The notes below the pieces were generated by a model. That model was not told the DNA's origin, searched no databases, and saw only the letters and a program-made list of their open reading frames with translations. A stretch of 64,000 bases of DNA from Siphonodentalium dalli (lineage: Eukaryota > Mollusca > Scaphopoda > Gadilida > Siphonodentaliidae). The first letter of the stretch is position 1. Each line of letters starts with the position of its first letter. The stretch is from the NCBI GenBank assembly GCA_032622095.1, contig CP136068.1, positions 157,135,151 to 157,199,150 on the forward strand, given 5' to 3'. The position numbers and the translations under genes were made by a program. This document shows, one piece after another, positions 34,233 to 47,381 of this stretch.

Positions 34233-34886
34233 CAGTGAAGGATCCAGGTTTTTTTTGGGTACCCATCAGTATTTTGAATTTTACTGAGAGGTCAATTTGA
34301 GCAAGTTTCTCAAGTGAAACTTTGGAAATTTTGTATATATGTACCGGTATGGATTGGAAATGCTTATAAGTTATTGTCAGATAACTTTTGGTTCAATGGA
34401 TTATGCTTATCCTGCTTGAAATGAGACTGTTATCACTCTAATTCATATAATACGCTATTTTCTAAAATTCAAGTGAGAGACACATACATAATATACTAGT
34501 ACAGAAATAATGTCTATTAAGTTAGTAATTACTCTATGTTAATTATTCATTTGGTATTATGAGATCCCACCTGATAACCAGGTTGATTTGCCCAGTGTCA
34601 CTGTTCCTGTACTGTATTGTGTAATTTCACTTGAATTTGATTGAAATACTGATTTATGAAGGCTGAATGATAACAAACCTGAACTCAAAATATTTGAAGT
34701 TTTCACAGATTAAAGCTAGATAAAGCCAAACATACTTTACAGTATGATTCCAACTGTTAAACTTAAATTTTTGTGTAAACTTAAATGTCTTATGTTTTTT
34801 TTTGGTAATTTTTTTTTTTTTGGGCCCCTGGAGTTTGGGCACCCAAACCGGTAAACGGTATGAAAAACGGCCTGGATATGTCCCTG
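34233..34886. mobile_element. possible hAT-like element 4
   Basis: The left end cagtgaaggatccagg and right end cctggatatgtccctg are imperfect inverted repeats resembling hAT termini. Unlike MITEs 2 and 3, no matching 8-bp flanks are visible, so it is older or misassigned. Confidence 0.4.
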
Positions 34887-34984
34887 ATAACGTTCACTTC
34901 AACCACGAAACCAGAACTATAAAATAAAAGCATCATCAAACATGACAAAATACTCCCTATGTGCCTAAATCAAGTTTCTAAGGC

Positions 34985-35437
34985 AAATGGTGTGTCTGTC
35001 ATTTGCAGAATGAGGTCCCCAGAGGGTGATTTTAGTGACGTTATCCTGCATAGAGGGCTAGCATCACCAAATTACCTTTTGGGGACCTCATTCTGCTTAT
35101 GCCTCATCTTCTGGGAAGTATATGCCTCATCTTCTGGGAAGTATCTATGGTCTCAAATTAACATTGATTTTAGTTACTTTTTCCCTTCTGTTCAGTTTCT
35201 ATATCCCATAATTTGCCGAATATAATATTCATAAATCAAGGTGACTAATAGGTAAACATCACCAACTTCAACTGGGAACTTCAACCTGATCCCACATGTA
35301 GATCTCCCATATCAGTTGATTCCTAAGCAGAATGAGGTTCCCAGAGGGTAAATTTGGTGACACTAGCCCGCTGTCACTAAATTCACCCTGTGGGGACCTC
35401 ATTCTGTAAATGACAGACACACTATTTGCAGGCTTGA
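34985..35437. mobile_element. family C long form, C11
   Basis: Two palindromes separated by the long spacer, in which cctcatcttctgggaagtat is duplicated. Right end ctatttgcaggcttg. Confidence 0.75.
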
Positions 35438-35676
35438 CTATAATCGAGAATTGATGAATTGTAGTAACGATACTGATACGATATACGTTATTGCTCAATC
35501 ACAACATAAACCGTATGTACTAGTAGATCATTATAGATACTGATACTTTACTGCTCAATCGCTAAGCAAAGTTAAACATGTCAAGACAAACAAGAACACA
35601 GCAGAGTACCCCCAGCAAAGGTGGCGTTATGCTGAGGTTTATTAATTTTCTGATGTGGCTTAATTTGAAAGATGTC

Positions 35677-36103
35677 TTAACCCTTTACCCAACAAACCGG
35701 CCACCAACGGCCAAAAACGACCAAATAAAGCTTCAACAGCCTAAAATATCTTTGGTCTGTCTCAATAACACCATACATATATGGATATCATTGGAACCGG
35801 TTCATTGACCACATTGTGATGGTTACAGTTATGCCCTGTGCCAATGCATTCTCTTATATATGCGAGTCGACCATAGGTCGCCTCGCATATATAAGAGAAT
35901 GCATTGGCCTAACAATTTTTACCATTTTTTCTTACATTCTTTAACAATTTTTATAATATTTTTCTACATTCTTTGACAATTTTATCATTTTTAATATGTG
36001 TTAAGCCAATGCATTCTCTTATATATGCGAGGCGACCTATGGTCGACTCGCATATATAAGAGAATGCATTGGCACAGGGCCGTTCTGTTGGGTAAAGGGT
36101 TAA
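35677..36103. mobile_element. family A TTAA MITE, A7
   Basis: Full-length with TTAA ends. The T-rich spacer is longer than usual (about 110 bases) through an extra ttcttacattctttaac unit. Confidence 0.88.
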
Positions 36104-36303
36104 TCTGGCTTGTGATGACTGAACAAAACCTGTAGGATGTACGTACCCATTCATCTCATCATTAATACAATGTATTTAAAAGATCATTCACATCCCAACT
36201 AATGTGACGACTGATGAAGATACAGGGATGGGAGAGATACAGGGATGGGAGAGATACAGGGATAGGTGTATTGTACACTCTGTCAGGACAATAGATTCAG
36301 AAA

Positions 36304-36745
36304 ATGAAAGAGCCAATAACACTGTAGCTCGATCAACTTGAGGAGGTCCTAAAATATTTAGTGAAGAAAAGATCAAAATCCAAGATGGCTGCCAGTGGCC
36401 AAGTTTTTCATTGAAAATTGTTAAAAATTAAATAGCTCCCAGCTAGAGGTGATCCAAAACATGCTGTAATAAAACTTTCCAAAACATTTCTCCAATAATT
36501 GTGAACTGCATGGAATAAAATGTGAATTCCAAGATGACACTGGCGGGATATGTTTTTTTAACGGCTACCGCAAATATCCATATGAAGTGACGATCAGTTG
36601 AGCGATGTGGCCTGTAGAGTGTGCTGAAGGATTTACTCATGCTAAGAGTAAAATCCAAGATGGCTGCTGGGAGTCATGCCTTTTTAACGAAAATTGGAAA
36701 TTTTCATGGTTCCCATCTAGGGGTCACACCGAAAACTCCATGACC
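36304..36745. repeat. family F fragment, F1
   Basis: It starts with aacactgtagctcgatcaac and carries three diverged units of the aatccaagatggctgc motif. Related to the 57271-60910 array. Confidence 0.65.
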
Positions 36746-36756
36746 CTGCATGTCTA

Positions 36757-37205
36757 AGCCGGAGAATAAATGCTGCTTGGTGTCTGTTTAAACATTAAGC
36801 TGGCACTCTTGGGAATGGAGAGGAGATCTGATTGATGAGGTGACACACAGCATTAATTCATGAAACATCTGACCCCCACACTTGTCTCATGGGAATGGAG
36901 AATGAGTTCAGTTTTCATGAGGAGTCGACACACAGCATTAATTCATGCCGCACTGACCCCGACCCCCACACTGACCCCCCACACTGACCCCGACCCCCAA
37001 ACTGACCCCGACCCCCAAACTGACACCGACCCTCACACTGACCCTCACACTGACACGTGGCAGACTGAACCTCTAAGACCCTATGTATCTAGAGTCCTAG
37101 ACTGGAGAATAACTGCTACTCGGAGTCTGCTCAAACATACGGCTGACACTCATGGGAATGGAGAATGAGTTCTGTTTGATGAGGACACAACATTCCTCAT
37201 TAATT
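36757..37205. repeat. degenerate duplication with a short C-rich minisatellite
   Basis: The block gactggagaata...gggaatggagaatgagttc is repeated about 330 bases apart. Between the copies are about 8 short cactgaccccgaccccca units at 36952-37060. Confidence 0.6.
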
Positions 37206-37801
37206 CTGTCACTGCACATGTTACGACGCAACAATTGAAGATGCACTACGGGCGGTGAATCGGAATGGCGATTGATTTCTTTTGACAAGTGGCATTTGAG
37301 CATTCTTGTTGCTGAACACTGTGGGGCATCAATGAGGTCTGTAATTTCATTCAACGATGTGACGAGCGCTATAATTCTGCCCGTGGCGAAGGCCAATCAA
37401 CAATTACAGACAAGAAACGGGCATATCATCAGCAATAATTCACACGTCATAATACACTGAAAATTAACATCATGCATCTTTCTTTATCAATCCCTCATTA
37501 ATTGTTGTTATTAACCTTTTCACCCGGGACCCGTGAGGACAACAGACACTCAAATTATACAGCAGGACGTAAATGTAGTACCATAGTGACACAGGATTAT
37601 TTACTGCAAAAGTCACTTTTAAAAGAAATGAAAAGTAAAATATTTCATTTCACCATACTTTGATTGAATAATTGAATAATAACTGAATATTTACTGGTAG
37701 TGTTAGCAAAAAATTCCTCTGTAGAAATTTTTTTTGTCAAATGAAAATATTTCACCTGAGCCATTGCCTGAACACATGTTTATCTCAGAGATGGGCAACT
37801 T
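37206..37801. other. no recognised feature
   Basis: Intronic sequence. Nothing supported. Confidence 0.4.
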
Positions 37802-38045
37802 GTGCAGCATTAAATATCCTCTGCCAGAGCATTCTCTTATATAAATGAGTCTCCCATAGGGAGCCTCGCATATATAAGACAATACACTGGCTTACAAGGT
37901 CAAGGTAAATATTGTTAGGCCAATGTATTAAATTCTCTTATATATGCGAGTCTCCCCTCCCTATGGGAGCTAGACTCGCATATATAAGAGAATGCATTGG
38001 CACAGGGTTTTCAAAATATTTCAATAAGCACCAGTCCAGTCATGC
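37802..38045. mobile_element. family B MITE, degraded, B4
   Basis: Two core palindromes with tctcccatagggagc-type tips. The terminal TTAA is not preserved. Confidence 0.65.
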
Positions 38046-38540
38046 ATGCTCCAAATAATCATTCTGATATTCATCCATTTTAGATTTATACACCTCCAAC
38101 TATGAACAACCATCGATCACCAGTGTTCCATCCAGTAACAATAAAATGTTAAGCCTGAATGGTGAAAAACAATTATTACATTCAAGCAGAAAGGCAGATA
38201 CTGTGAGATGATTGGCTGAAAATCGGTGCTGAATCTCTTATATAATTCATTCATCTCAAGTAAGAGATGCCATCCAGTTAAATTATGTAAGAGATTGGGA
38301 TAGAATTAACTTGACACCTGGCAATTCTCATCATGGGTGTGCAATTATTTATACCACAGTCTGGGAACTAGCCTAGCTATTCTCTCACCTCACTCAGCCC
38401 ATTCTATCTCACATTATTTATACAGCATTCGGGAACTAGTCTAGTGCCTTTACCCCTCATTCAGCCGTTCTCAGTGAGGAATTATTCATGTTTCAGTCTG
38501 GTACTAAGTGATTATACAACAATTCCTACTTAGTCAAGTT
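38046..38540. other. no recognised feature
   Basis: Intronic sequence with a weak direct repeat (gggaactagcctag / gggaactagtctag). Confidence 0.35.
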
Positions 38541-38735
38541 TGTGAATTTAGTGATGCTATCCTGCACGGCAGGCTAGAATCACCAAATTCACCCTCTGGG
38601 AACCTCAACTGCTGTGGGAGACCTTGGATCAGATTGAAGTTCCCTAGTTGATTTGAGACTATAGATACCTCCCAGAAGATGAGACCTTAACTGCTGTGTG
38701 AGACCTTAGAGCTAGGATCAGGTTTAAAGGGACGG
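38541..38735. mobile_element. family C fragment, C12
   Basis: One degenerate palindrome (gtgaatttagtgatgctat) plus spacer pieces. The right part is rearranged. Confidence 0.55.
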
Positions 38736-39664
38736 GCGGGCGGCCTTCATTGTAGGTTATAATTTAGAATGACATTTATCAAATTATGATAACTTGCTCA
38801 AGAATATACTAATAGTATTGCATAATGATGATATTGATGTGATATTATTCACAAAACACACTTTGTGTTAGAGAAAATGTAGGTCGAGTAACGTTTCTCG
38901 CAAAAAGCACATTTGAATTGTTTAAAAGCAGAGTCTTGATATTGCATCATTTTCTTATTTAGATTCGCGTGAATTACACATCAGTTGTAAAACCTCTAAT
39001 TTGGTGCGTCTACAACTTACAACTCACAATATTATCATAGTAAATTCCTTATTTGGTATGTGACATAATTACCATTGGTTAGGAGAAAATACTTAACTGG
39101 ATTGAAAAATATTCATCACTTTTTATACTTCTGCTTTACAGATTGTTTTTAACCTTGTTTTTGTAGGTTTGGTGTTTTTAACCTTGTTTTTGTAGGTTTG
39201 GTCATAAATAAAATAAAAATAAAAATTCTTGAATCATTTTTTTTGGACATTCGCTAAGGTGTGGTAACTGCGCCTTCATAATTCTCTGTCAGTCACTTAC
39301 AGGGAACAGTTTTCAGATGTATATCACAAATTTCAAATCCAGTACTATTATTTAATACATAGGTCAGATTATTGAATAATATTGAAAAAATCCAGAAAAA
39401 AAGAGTTTGTTAATCATTTATTTTCTAAATAAAATGACTCCCCCATTCAGTTGTAATGTATACATTGAAAAAGTCCATTATTTATCTGTAGGGATGTCTT
39501 GGAAAAATAAGTAGCCGACAGATAATACATGTGCAGAAGGATACCTATTAATTGGCAGGAAATGTTCATTTAATAAGTTTAAAAAACGGTCTATTGGCTG
39601 TTTATTGAACTTAATATCTGAACATTTCCTAAGGGATCTATTTGTCTTGTCAATGAGTATTTAG
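38736..39664. other. no gene; small duplication and hairpin
   Basis: ttaaccttgtttttgtaggt occurs twice at about 39150-39200. A hairpin ggaaatgttcattt...gaacatttcc spans about 39558-39636. Confidence 0.4.
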
Positions 39665-42600
39665 TATAGAGAGGGTTAATACACACATGAGTATGGTGAG
39701 ATTAGTGGTAGTGTTATTAATATAGAGAGGGTTAATACACACATGAGTATGGTGAGATTAGTGGTAGTGTTATTAATATAGAGGGGTTAATACACACATG
39801 AGTATGGTGAGATTAGTGGTAGTGTTATTAATATAGAGGGGTTAATACACACATGAGTATGGTGAGATTAGTGGTAGTGTTATTAATATAGAGAGGGTTA
39901 ATACACACATGAGTATGGTGAGATTAGTGGTAGTGTTATTAATATAGAGGGGTTAATACACACATGAGTATGGTGAGATTAGTGGTAGTGTTATTAATAT
40001 AGAGAGGGTTAATACATACATGAGTATGGTGAGATTAGTGGTAGTGTTATTAATATAGAGGGGTTAATACACACATGAGTATGGTGAGATTAGTGGTAGT
40101 GTTATTAATATAGAGGGGTTAATACACACATGAGTATGGTGAGATTAGTGGTAGTGTTATTAATATAGAGGGGTTAATACACACATGAGTATGGTGAGAT
40201 TAGTGGTAGTGTTATTAATATAGAGGGGTTAATACACACATGAGTATGGTGAGATTAGTGGTAGTGTTATTAATATAGAGGGGTTAATACACACATGAGT
40301 ATGGTGAGATTAGTGGTAGTGTTATTAATATAGAGGGGTTAATACACACATGAGTATGGTGAGATTAGTGGTAGTGTTATTAATATAGAGAGGGTTAATA
40401 CACACATGAGTATGGTGAGATTAGTGGTAGTGTTATTAATATAGAGAGGGTTAATACACACATGAGTATGGTGAGATTAGTGGTAGTGTTATTAATATAG
40501 AGGGGTTAATACACACACGAGTATGGTGAGATTAGTGGTAGTGTTATTAATATAGAGGGGTTAATACACACATGAGTATGGTGAGATTAGTGGTAGTGTT
40601 ATTAATATGGAGGGGTTAATACACACATGAGTATGGTGAGATTAGTGGTAGTGTTATTAATATAGAGGGGTTAATACACACATGAGTATGGTGAGATTAG
40701 TGGTAGTGTTATTAATATAGAGGGTTTAATACACACATGAGTATGGTGAGATTAGTGGTAGTGTTATTAATATAGAGGGGTTAATACACACATGAGTATG
40801 GTGAGATTAGTGGTAGTGTTATTAATATAGAGAGGGTTAATACACACATGAGTATGGTGAGATTAGTGGTAGTGTTATTAATATAGAGGGGTTAATACAC
40901 ACATGAGTATGGTGAGATTAGTGGTAGTGTTATTAATATAGAGAGGGTTAATACATACATGAGTATGGTGAGATTAGTGGTAGTGTTATTAATATAGAGA
41001 GGGTTAATACACACATGAGTATGGTGAGATTAGTGGTAGTGTTATTAATATAGAGAGGGTTAATACACACATGAGTATGGTGATATTAGTGGTAGTGTTA
41101 TTAATATAGAGAGGGTTAATACATACATGAGTATGGTGAGATTAGTGGTAGTGTTATTAATATAGAGAGGGTTAATACATACATGAGTATGGTGAGATTA
41201 GTGGTAGTGTTATTAATATAGAGAGGGTTATTACACACATGAGTATGGTGAGATTAGTGGTAGTGTTATTAATATAGAGAGGGTTAATACACACATGAGT
41301 ATGGTGAGATTAGTGGTAGTGTTATTAATATAGAGGGGTTAATACACACATGAGTATGGTGAGATTAGTGGTAGTGTTATTAATATAGAGAGGGTTAATA
41401 CACACATGAGTATGGTGAGATTAGTGGTAGTGTTATTAATATAGAGAGGGTTAATACACACATGAGTATGGTGATATTAGTGGTAGTGTTATTAATATAG
41501 AGAGGGTTAATACACACATGAGTATGGTGAGATTAGTGGTAGTGTTATTAATATAGAGAGGGTTAATACACACATGAGTATGGTGAGATTAGTGGTAGTG
41601 TTATTAATATAGAGGGGTTAATACACACATGAGTATGGTGAGATTAGTGGTAGTGTTATTAATATAGAGGGGTTAATACACACATGAGTATGGTGAGATT
41701 AGTGGTAGTGTTATTAATATAGAGGGGTTAATACACACATGAGTATGGTGAGATTAGTGGTAGTGTTATTAATATAGAGGGGTTAATACACACATGAGTA
41801 TGGTGAGATTAGTGGTAGTGTTATTAATATAGAGAGGGTTAATACACACATGAGTATGGTGAGATTAGTGGTAGTGTTATTAATATAGAGGGGTTAATAC
41901 ACACATGAGTATGGTGAGATTAGTGGTAGTGTTATTAATATAGAGGGGTTAATACATACATGAGTATGGTGAGATTAGTGGTAGTGTTATTAATATAGAG
42001 GGGTTAATACACACATGAGTATGGTGAGATTAGTGGTAGTGTTATTAATATAGAGGGGTTAATACACACATGAGTATGGTGAGATTAGTGGTAGTGTTAT
42101 TAATATAGAGGGGTTAATACACACATGAGTATGGTGAGATTAGTGGTAGTGTTATTAATATAGAGAGGGTTAATACACACATGAGTATGGTGAGATTAGT
42201 GATGGTGTTATTAATATAGAGAGGGTTAATACACACATGAGTATGGTGAGATTAGTGGTAGTGTTATTAATATAGAGAGGGTTAATACATACATGAGTAT
42301 GGTGAGATTAGTGGTAGTGTTATTAATATAGAGAGGGTTAATACACACATGAGTATGGTGAGATTAGTGGTAGTGTTATTAATATAGAGGGTTAATACAC
42401 ACATGAGTATGGTGAGATTAGTGGTAGTGTTATTAATATAGAGAGGGTTAATACATACATGAGTATGGTGAGATTAGTGGTAGTGTTATTAATATAGAGG
42501 GGTTAATACACACATGAGTATGGTGAGATTAGTGGTAGTGTTATTAATATAGAGAGGGTTAATACACACATGAGTATGGTGAGATTAGTGGTAGTGTTAT

Positions 42601-43991
42601 TAATATAGAGGGGTTAATACACACATGAGTATGGTGAGATTAGTGGTAGTGTTATTAATATAGAGGGGTTAATACACACATGAGTATGGTGAGATTAGTG
42701 GTAGTGTTATTAATATAGAGGGGTTAATACACACATGAGTATGGTGAGATTAGTGGTAGTGTTATTAATATAGAGGGGTTAATACACACATGAGTATGGT
42801 GAGATTAGTGGTAGTGTTATTAATATAGAGAGGGTTAATACATACATGAGTATGGTGAGATTAGTGGTAGTGTTATTAATATAGAGAGGTTAATACACAC
42901 ATGAGTATGGTGATATTAGTGGTAGTGTTATTAATATAGAGGGGTTAATACACACATGAGTATGGTGAGATTAGTGGTAGTGTTATTAATATAGAGAGGG
43001 TTAATACATACATGAGTATGGTGAGATTAGTGGTAGTGTTATTAATATAGAGAGGGTTAATACATACATGAGTATGGTGAGATTAGTGGTAGTGTTATTA
43101 ATATAGAGAGGGTTAATACATACATGAGTATGGTGAGATTAGTGGTAGTGTTATTAATATAGAGAGGGTTAATACATACATGAGTATGGTGAGATTAGTG
43201 GTAGTGTTATTAATATAGAGAGGGTTAATACATACATGAGTATGGTGAGATTAGTGGTAGTGTTATTAATATAGAGAGGGTTAATACATACATGAGTATG
43301 GTGAGATTAGTGGTAGTGTTATTAATATAGAGAGGGTTAATACATACATGAGTATGGTGATATTAGTGGTAGTGTTATTAATATAGAGAGGGTTAATACA
43401 TACATGAGTATGGTGAGATTAGTGGTAGTGTTATTAATATAGAGAGGGTTAATACATACATGAGTATGGTGAGATTAGTGGTAGTGTTATTAATATAGAG
43501 AGGGTTAATACATACATGAGTATGGTGAGATTAGTGGTAGTGTTATTAATATAGAGAGGGTTAATACACACATGAGTATGGTGAGATTAGTGGTAGTGTT
43601 ATTAATATAGAGAGGGTTAATACACACATGAGTATGGTGATATTAGTGGTAGTGTTATTAATATAGAGAGGGTTAATACATACATGAGTATGGTGAGATT
43701 AGTGGTAGTGTTATTAATATAGAGAGGGTTAATACATACATGAGTATGGTGAGATTAGTGGTAGTGTTATTAATATAGAGAGGGTTATTACACACATGAG
43801 TATGGTGAGATTAGTGGTAGTGTTATTAATATAGAGAGGGTTAATACACACATGAGTATGGTGAGATTAGTGGTAGTGTTATTAATATAGAGGGGTTAAT
43901 ACACACATGAGTATGGTGAGATTAGTGGTAGTGTTATTAATATAGAGAGGGTTAATACATACATGAGTATGGTGAGATTAGTGGTAGTGTT
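39665..43991. repeat. 4.3-kb minisatellite of 55/56-base units
   Basis: About 78 head-to-tail units, by length, with consensus tatagagagggttaatacac, acatgagtatggtgagatta and gtggtagtgttattaa. Units are highly uniform and vary at a few sites: gagaggg (56 bases) versus gagggg (55), cacacatg versus catacatg, and rare gatatt or ttattacac variants. Inside GALNT intron 1. No open frame persists through it. Confidence 0.97.
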
Positions 43992-44221
43992 AAACAGTGA
44001 ATGTCTGTAACTTGAGCAACCCATGCTGAGCATACTCATTAGCTTATCATTCCTATCCAAGAAACCTTGTGAACTGTTATTGGTCTTCAGGTCATAAAAA
44101 TCACCATAAATTCCCAGGAATACAAAATGTATTCTACAGAGCATTTAAAGTTTTAAAGAGATGTCAAGATTTATAGAAAGCATACAGGTATCTTGCTGAC
44201 TTCTGTTTTCATCCTGGATGT

Positions 44222-44640
44222 AGCTAAAGGTACTCAATCCGATTCGATTGTCCCTATACCATCAGATTCCAACAACAACAACATTTTTTTAAATGCCGCT
44301 CTAGGTATCAAAATCGATTAATTGCCAAAACATAATGCTAACCACAGTCAACTATAGTATAAAATTGCCCAAAACCTGTTATTTATCAACATTTTGTTCA
44401 ATGAAATTTTGCCAGTTTGTCAAATATCTGACATAAAATAGCCACTTGTTTTTAGAGTTATCCATCTTCGTCTGCAATTTGGTCCAAGACTGTCTTCTCG
44501 TCGACCTTTATCTGGGCCACTAATAATTATTGGTGGTGAAAAAAAATAGTTTTCAAAAATCAATATCTGATCACAAGAAAGAAAAGTATTAGTTCAAAAT
44601 TTCACAACTGTATGGGGGGGGGGGGGGGGGGGGGTGGGGC
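44222..44640. mobile_element. family H element, copy H3
   Basis: It starts aaaggtactcaatccgattc and matches H1 through taaccacagtcaactatag and gagttatccatcttc. It ends near a G run (44617-44637). Confidence 0.6.
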
Positions 44641-44787
44641 TGTTATACTGAATATTACCAACTAGCAGGAAAGACTGAGGTACCCCATTCGCCTTAGGGA
44701 AGCGAATGACATTTCCAATAGCTCGATTGGGACACTCTCTAATGAATAACCTTTAACAAGACTGAGATAATCCAGCTTCAGCAACTG

Positions 44788-44965
44788 TTAACCTTTCCAT
44801 GACGGGAGCTTCCTGAAATTTGCGAAAATCCTGTGCCAATGCATTCTCTTATATATGCGAGTCTCCCATAGGGAGCCTCACATATATAAGAGAATATATT
44901 GGCCTACATGTAACAATATTTATATTGATCTTGTAAGACAGTGCAATCTCTTATATAAGCAAGAA
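44788..44965. mobile_element. family B TTAA MITE, right-truncated, B5
   Basis: Left end TTAACCTTTCCATGACGG and one core palindrome. It breaks off in the second core at about 44965. Confidence 0.7.
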
Positions 44966-45360
44966 ATTTTAATTGCTGTTGATAAGTTATGCATAATTAG
45001 TGAATGCTGAACAAACTGTGAACATGAAAATATGCATTGGAACCCCCCCCCCCCCCCCCCCCCCCATTTAACCACAGTCAACGAGTTATTCGTCATTCGC
45101 ACTTGCACAACACACAAACCTGTATACTGGAACACCCCCCACTTTAGCCACATCCCTGACCGACATAATCCAGCTACAGATACTTTTGTTCTTGATAAGT
45201 TATGCATCGTAAGCACTTGTTTAACACATAAACCTGTATGTACAACTCTTCTTTACCCTACGTTCTTTATAGCTTTAGACAGTGGCTTTAGATATATGAA
45301 TAATGTAAGAAGTCCAGCATCTCAAATAACAATGATGTGTTAGTGAATTATTTATCAAGG
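44966..45360. repeat. C run and degenerate direct repeat
   Basis: Poly-C lies at about 45042-45065. The module gataagttatgcat...cacttg...acacataaacctgtat occurs about twice. The two open frames here are driven by the C run. Confidence 0.5.
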
Positions 45361-45424
45361 TAATCTCCAGTCCAGCACAACGCAGTCTGATTGTTCAGTT
45401 CACGTCATTTGTGCATCATCAACA

Positions 45425-46025
45425 ACAGGTCTGAGTTTATTGTGCCTGTCATTTGCATAATAATAAGGATAAGTTCCCACCCACCACCCCATCCTGCCAC
45501 CCATAGTATCTTATGCGCCGCAGGCGCCCGTATAGAGGCTACTGCCCACATAAATAATAAGGATAAGTTCCCACCCGCCACCCATAGTATATTATGCGCC
45601 GCAGGTGCCCGTATAGAGGCTACTGCCCACATAAATAAATAGCGGGATAGCATCACCAAATTCACCCTCTACAGACCTCATTCTGCATGGCCTCATTTGC
45701 TATGGGAGACATACTCACAATGAAGTTCCCAAATGGTGAATATTGTGATGCACACCAACTGGGAACCTCGATTATGCAAAAGTGTTGTCTACCAATTTAG
45801 GGATATAGATACACTAAAGAAGAAATAGAATCTATGTGAAGAAGTTTCTATGGAAATTTGATAATAAAGAAACTTTCCAGAGAAGATGATGCCTAAGCAG
45901 AATGAGGTCCCCAGAAAGTGAACTTGGTGATGCTAGCCCACTATGCAGGATAGCCTCACTAAATTCACCCTCTGGGGACCTCATTCTGCAAATGACAGGC
46001 ACCTCATTCTCAGATTTGCAACAAA
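45425..46025. mobile_element. family C long form with a 77-base internal duplication, C13
   Basis: The left end gtgcctgtcatttgca is interrupted by two direct copies (about 77 bases) of aataataaggataagttccc...gaggctactgcccacata, after which the family C sequence resumes (gcgggatagcatcacc) through spacer and right palindrome. Confidence 0.7.
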
Positions 46026-46326
46026 TATTAGAATGTTCATGAATTTCAGAGGATAGTTGAATACAAAGTTGAAAGCAGATCTCAAAATACATTTAAAGAC
46101 ATATTATGGACTAGTTCGGGGCGTGAAATTGATAAGTTAGTACTCGGGCTCTATGCCAACATGGGGAATGTAGAATTCCACTGAGAACAAGACAACATTT
46201 TGTACAAGTTAATTCATCAACATATCCTGATTATTTTATGCATCCAGTAAAATTTTAAATCTTTGTACCGTTGCTAAATTGTCAGGAAATCCGATCATTG
46301 TTGCAGATTGTATCGATAGCAGCCTG

Positions 46327-46445
46327 AAGGGACCAGCCTAGAGGGCGACTTGGGAGACAGGGACCAGCCTAGAGGGCGACTTGGGAGAGGACCAGCCTAG
46401 AGGGCGACTTGAGAAATATCTTCTCCCTAACATGTGTCACTTCTC
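46327..46445. repeat. family G end repeated three times
   Basis: Three tandem copies of ggaccagcctagagggcgac are followed by cttctccctaacatgtg. These resemble hAT-like MITE 3 termini. Confidence 0.6.
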
Positions 46446-46520
46446 CCAATAAGACAAAGTGAATTATCTCTTATAAACCAGTATCCATATGTCCCAGTGA
46501 TAGTTTGAAGTTTGTGAGAT

Positions 46521-46886
46521 TTAACCCTTTACCCAACAAACCGGCCAAAACCGGCCAAATAAAGCTTCAACAGCCTAAAATATCTTCGGTCTGTCTCAAT
46601 AGAACCATACAAATATGGATATCATTGGAACCGGCTCCTTGACCACATTGTGATAGTTACAGTTATGCCCTGTGCCAGTGCATTCTCTTATATAAGAGAA
46701 TGCATTGGCCTAAAAAAAATCTTTTTTAACACTTTTTACCATTTTTTCTTACATTCTTTAACAATTTTATAATTTTTAATGTGTTAAGCCAATGCATTCT
46801 CTTATATATGCGAGGCGACCTATGGTCGACTCGCATATATAAGAGAATGCATTGGCACAGGGCCCTTCTGTTGGGTAAAGGGTTAA
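46521..46886. mobile_element. family A TTAA MITE, A8
   Basis: TTAA at both ends. The first core palindrome has lost its tip (tcttatataagagaa). Confidence 0.88.
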
Positions 46887-47019
46887 AGAATATTTACTGA
46901 TTATAATGGTGTTCTTAATCACTATATTAACGGTTTTATTAATGGGCTTTTGTGTGTGTTGCATAAGACTTATTGAATCATAAAAGGGTGATATTGGGGT
47001 GTAAATTGAACTTATGGTA

Positions 47020-47115
47020 TTGGTACTTCTCCCTGATAACATGTAGTCCACATCTCCCTAAGAACCAAACAGGGAGAAGTGATTCCCATAATCTGAAACA
47101 ACTAGGCTGATCGAC
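47020..47115. mobile_element. family G fragment
   Basis: Contains tacttctccctgataacatg and aacagggagaagtgattccc, ending near aactaggctgatcg. Confidence 0.4.
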
Positions 47116-47138
47116 CACTGGCAGCCTGTGTTCAAGGG

Positions 47139-47381
47139 TTAACCCTTTCATGATGGGAGCTGCGCTGGTGCAGTACTAAAGATCCTGTGCCAGTGCATTC
47201 TCCTATATATGGGAGTCTCCCATAGAGAGCTTCGTATATATAAGAGAATGCACTGGCTTACCAGGCCAATGTATTCTCTTATATATGTGAGGCTCCCTAT
47301 GGGAGACTCGCATATATAAGAGAATGCATTGGCACAGGGTTTTCACAAAATTTCAGGAAGCTCCCGTCATGGAAAGGTTAA
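47139..47381. mobile_element. family B TTAA MITE, B6
   Basis: Complete: TTAACCCTTTCATGATGGG to ctcccgtcatggaaagg plus TTAA, with two core palindromes. Confidence 0.85.

Noticed and set aside
34233-34886. confident hAT assignment
   Set aside because: The ends look hAT-like, but the 8-base flanks do not match, so it is kept only as a possible element.
39665-43991. CRISPR-like array
   Set aside because: The units are head-to-tail without unique spacers, in a eukaryotic intron. This is a minisatellite.
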